NCBI RefSeq assembly: GCF_000378245.1 | Contig: NZ_KB899507.1 | Location: 1-64,000 of the forward strand | Direction: 5' to 3' | Length of the DNA: 64,000 nt | Source of the DNA: Aromatoleum toluclasticum ATCC 700605 | GTDB lineage: Bacteria; Pseudomonadota; Gammaproteobacteria; Burkholderiales; Rhodocyclaceae | Shown: positions 33,477 to 41,123 of the stretch, one piece after another | Position numbering within the stretch: the first letter of the stretch is position 1 | Layout: each line of letters opens with the position of its first letter | Notes under the pieces: model-generated | Told to the model about the DNA's origin: nothing | Database searches by the model: none | The model's input: the letters and a program-made list of their open reading frames with translations, nothing else | Translations under genes and position numbers: made by a program

Positions 33477-34628
33477 ATGAAGCTGAACAAAGCTGCCACC
33501 ACCCTCGCCATCGCCTTGGCCGCCTTCGCGTCGCAGTCCGCCCTCGCCCAGGTGAAGATCGGCGTCGTGTCCTCGGCGACCGGCCCCACCGCGCTGGTCG
33601 GCATTCCGCAGAAGAACACCGTACCCCTGCTGCCACCCAAGATCGGCGATCTCACCGTCGAATACATCCCGCTCGACGACGCAAGCGACCCCACCGCCTC
33701 CGTCACCGCCGTGAAGAAGCTGATCTCGGAGCAAAACGTCGATGCGATCATCGGCCCCTCGGGCTCGCCCAACGCGATGGGCGTCATCCAGTTCGTCGCC
33801 GATGCGGGCGTGCCGCTGCTCGCGCCGGTCGGCACCGCCGCCGTCGTGACGCCCATGGACGACAAGAAGAAGTGGGTGTTCAAGACGACACAAAACGACG
33901 ACATCATCGCCACGGCGCTGGTCGGCCACATGGTGAAGTCCGGCGTGAAGACGGTCGGCTTCATCGGCGTCGGCGACCCCTACGGCGAGAACTGGTACAA
34001 GGTGTTCTCGGCGCTCGCCGACAAGAACGGCATGAAGATCGTCGCCAACGAGCGCTTCCAGCGCCAGGACGCGTCCGTCACCGGTCAAAGCCTCAAGATC
34101 CTCAGCGCGAAACCCGACGCGGTGCTCGTCGCCGCCGCCGGCGGGCCCGCGGTGCTGCCGCAGACCACGCTCGTCGAGCAGGGCTACAAGGGCCAGATCT
34201 ACCAGACCCACGGCGCCGCCCTGCCCGACTTCCTCAAGCTCGGCGGCAAGAAGGTCGAGGGCACGATCCTCGCCGCGAGCCTGATGCTGGTGCTGCCCGA
34301 GATCGCCGACAGCCATCCGTCGAAGAAGATCGCCAGCGACTACATCGCCGCTTACGAGAAGGCCCATGGCACCAAACCCGCGACCTTCGGCGCCAACGTC
34401 TTCGACGCCGGCCTGTTGCTGCAGCAGGCGATCCCGGCCGCCGCGAAGGTCGCCAAACCCGGCACCAAGGAGTTCCGCGCGGCGCTGCGCGACAGCCTCG
34501 AGCAGACCCGCGAGCTCGTCGGCACCCAAGGCATCTACAACATGAGCGCGACCGACCACAGCGGCTTCGACGAGCGCGGCCGCGTCCTCATCGCCGTCCG
34601 GGACGGCGCCTGGACGCTGGCGAAGTAA
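33477..34628 (+). CDS. Branched-chain-amino-acid-type ABC substrate-binding protein (orphan)
   Basis: A 383-residue LivJ-family periplasmic protein with the signal peptide MKLNKAATTLAIALAAFASQ, cleaved around ALAQV. Core features are KIGVVSSATGPTALVG, DAIIGPSGSPNAMG and LLAPVGTAAVV. It is the last gene of the iorAB-Rieske operon and is followed by a strong hairpin. No permease or ATPase gene accompanies it. The likely ligand is an aromatic acid of this pathway, such as indole-acetate (inference). It is only distantly similar to the binding protein at 7247-8422. Confidence 0.85.
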   Translation: MKLNKAATTLAIALAAFASQSALAQVKIGVVSSATGPTALVGIPQKNTVPLLPPKIGDLTVEYIPLDDASDPTASVTAVKKLISEQNVDAIIGPSGSPNAMGVIQFVADAGVPLLAPVGTAAVVTPMDDKKKWVFKTTQNDDIIATALVGHMVKSGVKTVGFIGVGDPYGENWYKVFSALADKNGMKIVANERFQRQDASVTGQSLKILSAKPDAVLVAAAGGPAVLPQTTLVEQGYKGQIYQTHGAALPDFLKLGGKKVEGTILAASLMLVLPEIADSHPSKKIASDYIAAYEKAHGTKPATFGANVFDAGLLLQQAIPAAAKVAKPGTKEFRAALRDSLEQTRELVGTQGIYNMSATDHSGFDERGRVLIAVRDGAWTLAK

Positions 34629-34663
34629 GCCGCCGCCCGACCTCTCCCTGCTAAGCGGCCGCA

Positions 34664-34701
34664 ACGGGCCCGCGTCACGGAACCTCCGTGCGCGGGCCCG
34701 T
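34664..34701 (+). terminator. Long terminator hairpin after the iorAB-Rieske operon
   Basis: ACGGGCCCGCG (34664-34674) pairs perfectly with CGCGGGCCCGT (34691-34701), and the inner CACGGA/TCCGTG adds 6 bp around loop ACC with one bulged T. It lies 36 bases after the stop and is followed by TCGTCTTCC. Confidence 0.7.
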
Positions 34702-34829
34702 CGTCTTCCGGCCGGGCAAATCCTGAAAGAATGTCCGCCGCAACCCTCCCCACCTTTGACGCCGGACAGAAACTCCGACCCGTATCGCCCCTAGACTGAA
34801 GCGGTCCAAACAATTTCACGGCCAACGAA

Positions 34830-36035
34830 ATGTCCGCGACCGCATCCCGCGTGTTTCCCGCAGCGCTATGGGTGAGCGCGTTCCGCCCCTTCTTCCTGCT
34901 CGGCACGCTGTACGCACCGCTGCTGATGGGCGCCTGGCTCGGCGCCTGGTCCGGCTGGTGGAACGGGCCGGTCGGCGACATGCCGGCCGCGCTGTGGCAC
35001 GGCCACGAGATGGTCTTCGGCTTCTCGACCGCGATCATCCTCGGCATCGTGCTCACCGCGCTGCCGAGTTGGGCCGGCACCGAGGAAATCCACGGCCCCC
35101 GCCTCGCTCTCATCGTCGCCGCATGGCTCGCCGGCCGGCTCGCCTTCTGGGCCCTGCCACTGCTACCCGCCGGCATCGCGGCGGTGGCCGATTGCCTGCT
35201 GTTCCCGCTGGTATTCGCGACCGTCGCGCCGCAACTACTGCGGGCGGCAAACCGCCTGTACCTGTTGCTGCTCCCGGTCCTCGCGGCCTTCTTCACCGCG
35301 AACCTCGCCTTTCATCTCAGCATCGGCGCAGGTAATCCGGCCTTCGCCACGCTCGCCCTGCACGGCGGCGTCTATACGATCCTCACGCTCTACGTGCTCA
35401 AGGGCGGCGTCCTCACGCCGATCTTCACCGGCAACGCGCTGCGCGAAAAAGGGCGCGGGGAACAGGCGCCGTTCCGGATGTGGCTCGACGTCACCGCCGT
35501 CGGCCTCGTCGTCGCACTCGCCGCGCTCGACCTCGCCGGCGCCCCGGCCCGGTGGGTCGGCCTCGCCGCCCTCGCCTGCACCGTCGTCCACGCCTGGCGC
35601 GTCGGGCGCTGGCAAGGCTGGCGCGTGGCCGACGTCCCCCTCCTCCTCGTCATGCATCTCGGCTTCGCCTGGCTGATCCTCGCCTTCGCCCTCAAGGCGC
35701 TCGCGGCGCTCACCGGCCTCGTTTCCGACACCGCATGGCTGCACGCCTTCACGGTCGGAAGCCTCGGCATGATGATGCTCGGCCTGATGACCCGCGTGAG
35801 CCTCCGCCACACCGGCCGCCCCCTCGCGCTACCGTCCGCGATGCGCCTCGCCTGCGCGCTCGTCTTCACCGCAGCGATCGCGCGGCTCGCAATGTCGATG
35901 CCCGAAGTGCGCCAAGCCGCGATCACCGCGGCCGCGGTGCTGTGGGCGGGGGCTTTCGCGATCTACTTGTCCAGGTTCGGGGCGCTGCTCGCAAGACCGA
36001 GCCTTCCGCGCAAGGGCGGTGGTCTCAACAATTGA
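34830..36035 (+). CDS. nnrS: NnrS family membrane protein
   Basis: A 401-residue protein with about twelve hydrophobic segments. The N-terminal ALWVSAFRPFFLLGTLYAPLL and the His-containing motifs PAALWHGHEMVFGF and LPSWAGTEE are family hallmarks. NnrS is a heme- and copper-containing membrane protein linked to nitrosative stress in denitrifiers (family knowledge). It stands alone on the plus strand, 202 bases after the aromatic operon and separated from it by a terminator, so it is probably not part of that pathway. It fits a denitrifying lifestyle. Confidence 0.85.
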   Translation: MSATASRVFPAALWVSAFRPFFLLGTLYAPLLMGAWLGAWSGWWNGPVGDMPAALWHGHEMVFGFSTAIILGIVLTALPSWAGTEEIHGPRLALIVAAWLAGRLAFWALPLLPAGIAAVADCLLFPLVFATVAPQLLRAANRLYLLLLPVLAAFFTANLAFHLSIGAGNPAFATLALHGGVYTILTLYVLKGGVLTPIFTGNALREKGRGEQAPFRMWLDVTAVGLVVALAALDLAGAPARWVGLAALACTVVHAWRVGRWQGWRVADVPLLLVMHLGFAWLILAFALKALAALTGLVSDTAWLHAFTVGSLGMMMLGLMTRVSLRHTGRPLALPSAMRLACALVFTAAIARLAMSMPEVRQAAITAAAVLWAGAFAIYLSRFGALLARPSLPRKGGGLNN

Positions 36036-36270
36036 AGTCGGGAACCCGTACTCGGATCCGGGCGAGTGAAGCGGCGATCCTTCCTTTTACAGCGACTCCA
36101 AGTTGTCGGGCCTGACCTGCCAGTGAGTCATTGAGTTACCTACAACGCCTATAGATCGCTATCCGGACGTTCGACTACGAAATCCACGACAACGTCTCTT
36201 TTCCAACCTCCACCTTCATATCTGCCGTCGCCGACCGTTCAAGGCGAACTTGGTTTCGCCTTTGCACACA
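36036..36270. other. Gene-free boundary of the low-G+C island (left side)
   Basis: About 235 bases between nnrS and the end of the Ham1-kinase gene. Base composition drops here from clearly GC-rich to mixed. I see no gene, no tRNA end, no integrase and no convincing direct repeat matching the right boundary near 40.9-41.1 kb. Confidence 0.5.
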
Positions 36271-37929
36271 TTAGTATCTCGGTCCGCGTTCAACGTCGAC
36301 TCCAACACCGAACAGATCAGCAGAAGCCGCCGAATTCTTCTTGGGCGGTTGTCTTCCATAAGTCTGAAAGTTTGCGGCTCGCCGCAACCTAATAGCCGCA
36401 CTATGTCCAGTATTGGATAGCCTGTATTTGTTCCTACCCGCTTCCACGGTGACTTCGAAGTACGGATGAAAATCTTGGTAGAAGTAGCGGCTGATATTGT
36501 TCTTCGATTTCTTTATTCCCAACTGCTCCGTGACAAGCCGGGCGATCTCGGTGGTTGTGTAACTACTCCGTGGCCCGGCTTGGTGAAGCGCGAGCAAAAT
36601 CACATTCTCGAGTTCTCTGGCCTGCTCGTGGCCGCTGACTTCATCTTGGTGACTGCATTCCGCCAGAAGCTCAGCGAACCTTGCTCTAAATTTTTCATAC
36701 AAAGACTCAACGGTCTCCAGGTTTTCGACGACAGCTGCACCGCGGGTTGTCCTTATTTTCTCTAAGCCCATCACCTCTTCCTTGGCATCACGTTCACGGA
36801 ATCCATCAATGGTTACTTGTTCTCTACCCCTCGAAACAGCGCGAGAAAAACGTATGGATTGCTGTGCTTCTAGAAAGACCAGTTTTATTTCTCTGTTCGG
36901 AAGTAACCTTTCTAGGTGATCAATCTCGTCAGGTGAGCGAAAGCCGCTAACGACTACGCGTAAGTGGCCTTTGGCTTCTATATGAGCGGCTATCGATGCC
37001 GGTACGATGGTAGGATCTTGACTAAGTGCAGAGATTGCAAAATCGCCGATCTTTACATCGCCCGTTATCCCATGTCTCCGCCAGTATTCCTGATACATGA
37101 AATCGCTGGCCTCGAAATGCATGTACCCATGCTCGTCGCGAAGCCACTGCGACAGCAAAGTCTTCCCTGCACAGCTGTAGCCACAGATCACAATTACTGG
37201 TGGCGGCTTGGGAATACTCGGGATTGACAGTTGGTACCCAAAAGGTGCACCTGCAGGTTCAGCGAGTCCAATCTTCTTTAAGAAAGCGGCAACTTGTTCG
37301 AACGCTCTGAACCGAAAGTCAACTGTGTCGGCGTGCGCTATAGAGAGCGCACTTATAGGCTCTGAGAAGCCTTCTGGAACGAACCACTTATTAAATGTCT
37401 TGTTGTCCAACCAAGGGTAGAGGAGGTTCTGCTGAAGGACTCGCTCTCGTTCAAGGATCGCCCCTTTAGTCTCTCCAAAGAACCAAAGAAGCTTGTCGCC
37501 AAGACACAGCGCTTTCCTAAATTTATCCGGAATATGGAGAACAATGTCTGAACGAACAGTCGCGGTTCTGATCCCGCCAGCGCGGTTGATCAACCTGTTC
37601 AGCTTGGGAAGCGTTTTCCCCTTCATCCAGTACTTGACGTGCACTCCAGGGACTTCAGATTCCACGCTAAGTGCGTCTATACAGACGGATGTGTCCTCTA
37701 GAATGAAAAATCCAAGGTCGTCTGTTGCGGTCCGTCTCCTCCACTGCTCCAGGGCGCTTTCGTAACTCTCCCGTAGCAGCGTCTCCCGGTCATCGATGCG
37801 TGGCTCATGGTAGCTACCGTAGAAGTACTTCTCACGAAAACCAGTTACCCGGATTCCCAACCGCTGCCCCATATATTTGAAATGGGCGAGTTTCGTTCGA
37901 TTGGTGGAGAAGAAGACGATGTCAGTCAA
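36271..37929 (-). CDS. Ham1/ITPase-like domain fused to P-loop kinase and winged helix
   Basis: A 552-residue fusion. Residues 1 to about 220 resemble the Ham1/RdgB house-cleaning NTP pyrophosphatase: FFSTNRTKLAHF for the TxNxxK loop, IDDRETLLRESYESAL, FILEDTSVCIDAL with E78-D79 where RdgB has Asp-Asp, and VPGVHVKYWMKG. Residues 243-425 are a P-loop kinase (VIVICGYSCAGKT, 250-257) with FRSPDEIDHLE and GFRERDAKEEVMGL, recalling UPF0200/dephospho-CoA-kinase-like proteins. Residues about 435-505 look like a winged helix (YTTTEIARLVTEQLGIKKS). It starts at TTG 37929, overlapping the GHMP gene by 8 bases; a later ATG would remove the Ham1 loop. It is the last gene of the four-gene island and its function is unknown. 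Confidence 0.75.
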   Translation of the reverse strand: MTDIVFFSTNRTKLAHFKYMGQRLGIRVTGFREKYFYGSYHEPRIDDRETLLRESYESALEQWRRRTATDDLGFFILEDTSVCIDALSVESEVPGVHVKYWMKGKTLPKLNRLINRAGGIRTATVRSDIVLHIPDKFRKALCLGDKLLWFFGETKGAILERERVLQQNLLYPWLDNKTFNKWFVPEGFSEPISALSIAHADTVDFRFRAFEQVAAFLKKIGLAEPAGAPFGYQLSIPSIPKPPPVIVICGYSCAGKTLLSQWLRDEHGYMHFEASDFMYQEYWRRHGITGDVKIGDFAISALSQDPTIVPASIAAHIEAKGHLRVVVSGFRSPDEIDHLERLLPNREIKLVFLEAQQSIRFSRAVSRGREQVTIDGFRERDAKEEVMGLEKIRTTRGAAVVENLETVESLYEKFRARFAELLAECSHQDEVSGHEQARELENVILLALHQAGPRSSYTTTEIARLVTEQLGIKKSKNNISRYFYQDFHPYFEVTVEAGRNKYRLSNTGHSAAIRLRRAANFQTYGRQPPKKNSAASADLFGVGVDVERGPRY

Positions 37930-38908
37930 AGCTAAGATCTCGGCCGCGGTTTCTGGGACGAGTACGGATAAGCAGATCGGATGGGAATTCTGATGCTATT
38001 GAGGAAAAAGTTCGATCAAAATCCTCCGCCAAGAAGAATAAAGCTGGCCCGACACTGCTCATGCCCACAGCATCACATCCGAGCTGCTTGAGGGTAGTAA
38101 TATATGAAAGCATAGGCGCGCCGTAGCACCTGATTTCGACAGCCTTCCACTTGCAATCCTGCAATGCGCAAACTGCAGAAGCAAACTGCACTTTCGAGTG
38201 TTCAATTACCGAGGCCACGACCCCAAAAAAGGTGTGGTAGACCATCTCGTACACGCTTTTCGCTGGAAGCGGGCACGTTCTTGAGAACAGGTCAATTTCT
38301 TGTTCAAGTGTAAGTGGATCGATGTTTCTTGGAATCAGTATTCCAATATCCCAAGAGGGCATCGGAAGCGCGACGAGAGGCAATGGGAGCTCGCTAGGAG
38401 AGTCAATCGCATCAGACGGGATAAAAGGCGCGGACTTTGTGGATCTACCCAAGTCGCACACTAAGCCGCCATCAAAGTAGACGTTAAGCCCGATTCCCGA
38501 TACGCCACCCCGCCCGGACAACTCTTGTAACTGGTACCGCTCTGCGTTTTGTCCATTGATGAGAAACATTGATTCCACACAGCTTAAGCAGATCGCGGTA
38601 CCGGATCCCAACCCAGAATGACGTGAAAATGGCGTAACAGACTTGAGCCGAATCGTCGATGCCAGACCATGCTCCGCCCTAATTCGATCAATCCGATCGG
38701 CCAACTTATCAACTTCCTCCTCGGAGAATGCCACCTGACGAAGCACCCCCAAGTCCGTAACGGGAGAGGCCTCAAATCGTAATGTTGACAAAGGCGTGTC
38801 AATAGCAAAGCCGACTCCGCCGTTTCTTCTATATCCGTTTTCTGAAAGATCCAGAAGCGAAAGATGAAGGCGCGGATAGACAGTGATTGATATGTTATTA
38901 ATCGCCAT
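37922..38908 (-). CDS. GHMP kinase-fold protein resembling beta-ribofuranosylaminobenzene 5'-phosphate synthase
   Basis: A 328-residue protein starting at ATG 38908, overlapping the upstream gene by 11 bases. It shows the RFAP-synthase pattern: RLHLSLLDLSENGYRRNGGV at the N-terminus, the GHMP phosphate loop SGLGSGTAICLS (99-104 core), and GRGGVSGIGLNVYFDGGLV at about 132-150. Beta-RFAP synthase condenses PRPP with 4-hydroxy- or 4-aminobenzoate in methanopterin-type cofactor synthesis (family knowledge). No other methanopterin gene is visible, so this copy probably makes a different phosphoribosyl or phosphorylated product. It lies between a PLD-like membrane protein and the Ham1-kinase fusion, in clearly lower-G+C DNA. 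Confidence 0.7.
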   Translation of the reverse strand: MAINNISITVYPRLHLSLLDLSENGYRRNGGVGFAIDTPLSTLRFEASPVTDLGVLRQVAFSEEEVDKLADRIDRIRAEHGLASTIRLKSVTPFSRHSGLGSGTAICLSCVESMFLINGQNAERYQLQELSGRGGVSGIGLNVYFDGGLVCDLGRSTKSAPFIPSDAIDSPSELPLPLVALPMPSWDIGILIPRNIDPLTLEQEIDLFSRTCPLPAKSVYEMVYHTFFGVVASVIEHSKVQFASAVCALQDCKWKAVEIRCYGAPMLSYITTLKQLGCDAVGMSSVGPALFFLAEDFDRTFSSIASEFPSDLLIRTRPRNRGRDLSFD

Positions 38909-39635
38909 TGACCGCGTTATTCCATACGCTCTCGAAGTAGTCGAGATACGGCTTGGCAAAATTTCCGTCTGAAGAAGTGTGAACCGTGGGTGTGTTTTTG
39001 CTTTCCAGTTGGGGAAATTTGGGACCGACGAGGCACTCGCTATCCGCTCTAAAGACAGTGTGCGACGGCTGGTTATCGTAGATTCTATATTCAAAATAAT
39101 TAGGAAACGTGTTCTGGAGCTCCTTAAGTCTTCTAACTGCCTTAGGAAACTTCTCGCTGGCATCCTCCCGCGGCAGCCACTTCTGATTGGCGATGAGAAT
39201 CCTCAATTTCACGCCCCGCTGAAGCGCGCTGATCAGGGATTTTTTTTCTAGCTTAGGACTGCCTTGGTCCGCAAAATCAGATAAAAGACGCGTAGCTGTT
39301 ACGCCAAGAACACAGATTTCTTTCTCGGCGTTGGCAATAAGGCTGCCGTAATATTTCTCATCATCCCTCGAAACTAGTACATCCTTAATTTTTAACGCTC
39401 TAAGCCTCGACATTTCGCGAAATTCAAACCACTGCAGCATGTACTGACCTAAGGCGACGACCAGACCTGGGATAAGGCCAGTCAGCATTATCACGAGGTA
39501 TCCGTCTGGGGCGAACCACTCCTTTCCCGGAACAAAAAACAAAAACATCCAGAAAAATATTGTCGTTATGAGTACAATTACCCCCAAGACAGCCCAGTGA
39601 AGCGGAATCAGAAGTCTGGATGAAAAAATCGTCAT
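38898..39635 (-). CDS. Two-TM membrane protein with degenerate PLD-like domain
   Basis: A 245-residue protein. Two N-terminal membrane segments (LHWAVLGVIVLITTIFFWMF and LVIMLTGLIPGLVVALGQYM) are followed by a cytosolic domain with a phospholipase-D-like outline: YYGSLIANAEKEICVLGV, LISALQRGVKLRILIA, and a final strand region DYFESVWNN. Where PLD enzymes have HxK(x)4D I see SHTVFRADSECLVG, which keeps His and Asp but not the Lys, so it is probably not a nuclease. It may instead sense or bind a nucleotide or phosphorylated ligand at the membrane. It is coupled by ATGA overlap to the methyltransferase gene upstream and by an 11-base overlap to the GHMP gene downstream. Confidence 0.65.
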   Translation of the reverse strand: MTIFSSRLLIPLHWAVLGVIVLITTIFFWMFLFFVPGKEWFAPDGYLVIMLTGLIPGLVVALGQYMLQWFEFREMSRLRALKIKDVLVSRDDEKYYGSLIANAEKEICVLGVTATRLLSDFADQGSPKLEKKSLISALQRGVKLRILIANQKWLPREDASEKFPKAVRRLKELQNTFPNYFEYRIYDNQPSHTVFRADSECLVGPKFPQLESKNTPTVHTSSDGNFAKPYLDYFESVWNNAVNGD

Positions 39636-40771
39636 AAATTCTGCCCCACGAAAATCAATTCCATTCTCGATCGTTTGGATAGAGCCCTGTTGAACGGCTT
39701 CTCAATCACCCGAACTTGCGAAAAACGCTCTTCAAAAGATCGCCTCAGCGTTGATTCGCTGGGGTACGCCTCGGCGACGTACGAAAGCACGATTGTTGAG
39801 TCTATATAGCGATCCAAAGTCGACATCAACTGACTTTCAAAGCGCCCCTTTGAGCTCCATTCACCAGGTACTGCCTCGTCTCTTAGCTGCCGAATGGGGG
39901 AGCCGTTGTTCAGCAGTCTTGGCCATTCCTCATACCGAGCTAACCCTTCCAGGAAATGATAGCGATGCAGGTATGATTCTGTATGGCGATGGGAATTGAA
40001 GTATGGAGGGTCCAAATAAACGATGTCAAAGTTTCCTACGGTAACGTCAGCTGAACCAGCTGGCAGTACATTGACCGGCGTCTCGACTAGGGCGCGTGCT
40101 TTTAGCAAGTCAGCATGCGCACTCATCATGTGTGTCGAGAAAGATGCATCCCAGGTTGTCCTATTTCCAAATTTAACCTTGCCTTTTGAGTGGCGAAGGC
40201 CCAGGTTTGCGCGGTGAAACAGATTGAACGGCCTCTTTTTTAAGCAAGCCTGGAAGAGGCAGTAAAGGATCATTGCTCTCCATTCGGCATCGTCGATATC
40301 GACTACTAACGACATAATTCCGTCTAACCAGTGATTTTCCTCGTCGGTGAAGTACATGCCTTTGAATGTTTTTGATATAAAACCTCGGACGGGTCGCACC
40401 TCGTCAAGGAATACCAATAAATCCTGAGGTTTGGACTGCTTCCGCCCGAATAGTGCGGTAGCCGAAATTTGATTAAATGCGAAGACGTCGTTGTATGTAA
40501 CCTGCTTGCCTAGGTTGCTAAGCAGTAGAGAAACTGTACCGGTGCCCCCGCAAGCATCGAGTATCGTTTTTCCCGGCAGCTCTGCAAAGACGGAACAAAG
40601 CCAAGGAAGCTGACGTCGCTTACTTCCGTAGAAGCGTGTTGATGGGAATGCGTCGAAGCCAGATCTGACTCGTTCTTGCTTGTCGACGATCAGACTAGCG
40701 TGATCGAATGTGTCTCGTATGACGAAATCTTGTCCGTCTGTGTGCAGGTTGGCTACGGCAGTATTCTTCAT
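39632..40771 (-). CDS. D12-class (Dam-like) DNA N6-adenine methyltransferase
   Basis: A 379-residue protein from ATG 40771; earlier starts are ATG 40819 and TTG 40837. The order of motifs is that of D12/Dam-type enzymes: RFYGSKRRQLPWL, the SAM-binding ILDACGGTGTVSLLL, YNDVFAFN, and the catalytic DPPY in IVYLDPPYFNSH at about residue 252. It is about 100 residues longer than Dam, with the extra length between the SAM and DPPY motifs, so target recognition is probably different. It is the first gene of the low-G+C island. No restriction endonuclease gene is recognisable beside it. Confidence 0.82.
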   Translation of the reverse strand: MKNTAVANLHTDGQDFVIRDTFDHASLIVDKQERVRSGFDAFPSTRFYGSKRRQLPWLCSVFAELPGKTILDACGGTGTVSLLLSNLGKQVTYNDVFAFNQISATALFGRKQSKPQDLLVFLDEVRPVRGFISKTFKGMYFTDEENHWLDGIMSLVVDIDDAEWRAMILYCLFQACLKKRPFNLFHRANLGLRHSKGKVKFGNRTTWDASFSTHMMSAHADLLKARALVETPVNVLPAGSADVTVGNFDIVYLDPPYFNSHRHTESYLHRYHFLEGLARYEEWPRLLNNGSPIRQLRDEAVPGEWSSKGRFESQLMSTLDRYIDSTIVLSYVAEAYPSESTLRRSFEERFSQVRVIEKPFNRALSKRSRMELIFVGQNL

Positions 40772-40845
40772 ATCGCGAGTCTGTCGCGCCCTGCATTTTT
40801 TATCAAGAGCGTCTCGCATTTCCGGCAATCCAGACAACGCTTCAT
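40768..40845 (-). CDS. Mini-ORF (25 codons) overlapping the methyltransferase start
   Basis: The frame begins MKRCLDCRKCETLLIKNAGR and ends in a TGA that overlaps ATG 40771 as ATGA. The three closely spaced cysteines are notable. It could be a coupling leader that fixes the methyltransferase start, or chance. There is no strong ribosome-binding site. Confidence 0.2.
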   Translation of the reverse strand: MKRCLDCRKCETLLIKNAGRDRLAI

Positions 40846-41123
40846 TTCAGGGCGAGGCTGAGGTTGTTATTTGACGATTGCACCCGTAGACGGTGGAAGG
40901 CTGCTGAGGGTCGGGGCCGGCTATTGGCAGACAAAGGAAGCGGTAGTTTACCTACACAAGCAGGTGAGCGGCAGGCGACCGACGCATGGCCGCCCGACAC
41001 CGGTGTCAGGGCCAAGGTCGGCATTGGCCGACCAACGGCCCCTCGCATAGAGACTCCCACTCCGGCTCTTCTCCGATCAAGCTGCGCTGGCGCCCGAGGA
41101 GCCGGCTGCGCCGGATTAGCGCC
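40846..41123. other. Gene-free right boundary of the low-G+C island
   Basis: About 280 bases between the island and the scaffold-protein gene. It must hold the promoter of the four-gene island operon, but I cannot identify a convincing -35/-10 pair. GGTCGG and CCGACC around 41015-41032 form a small hairpin. Composition becomes GC-rich again toward 41.05 kb. Confidence 0.4.

Noticed and set aside
34830-36035. NnrS as part of the indole-acetate operon
   Set aside because: A strong terminator hairpin (34664-34701) and a 202-base gap separate it from the operon; function is unrelated.
39632-40837. Classical restriction-modification system around the adenine methyltransferase
   Set aside because: No endonuclease, specificity or helicase subunit is recognisable among the neighbours; the PLD-like protein lacks the HKD lysine.
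36036-41123. Integrase-borne genomic island with attachment sites around the low-G+C genes
   Set aside because: No integrase, tRNA end or matching direct repeats found at the two boundaries; transfer is supported only by composition.
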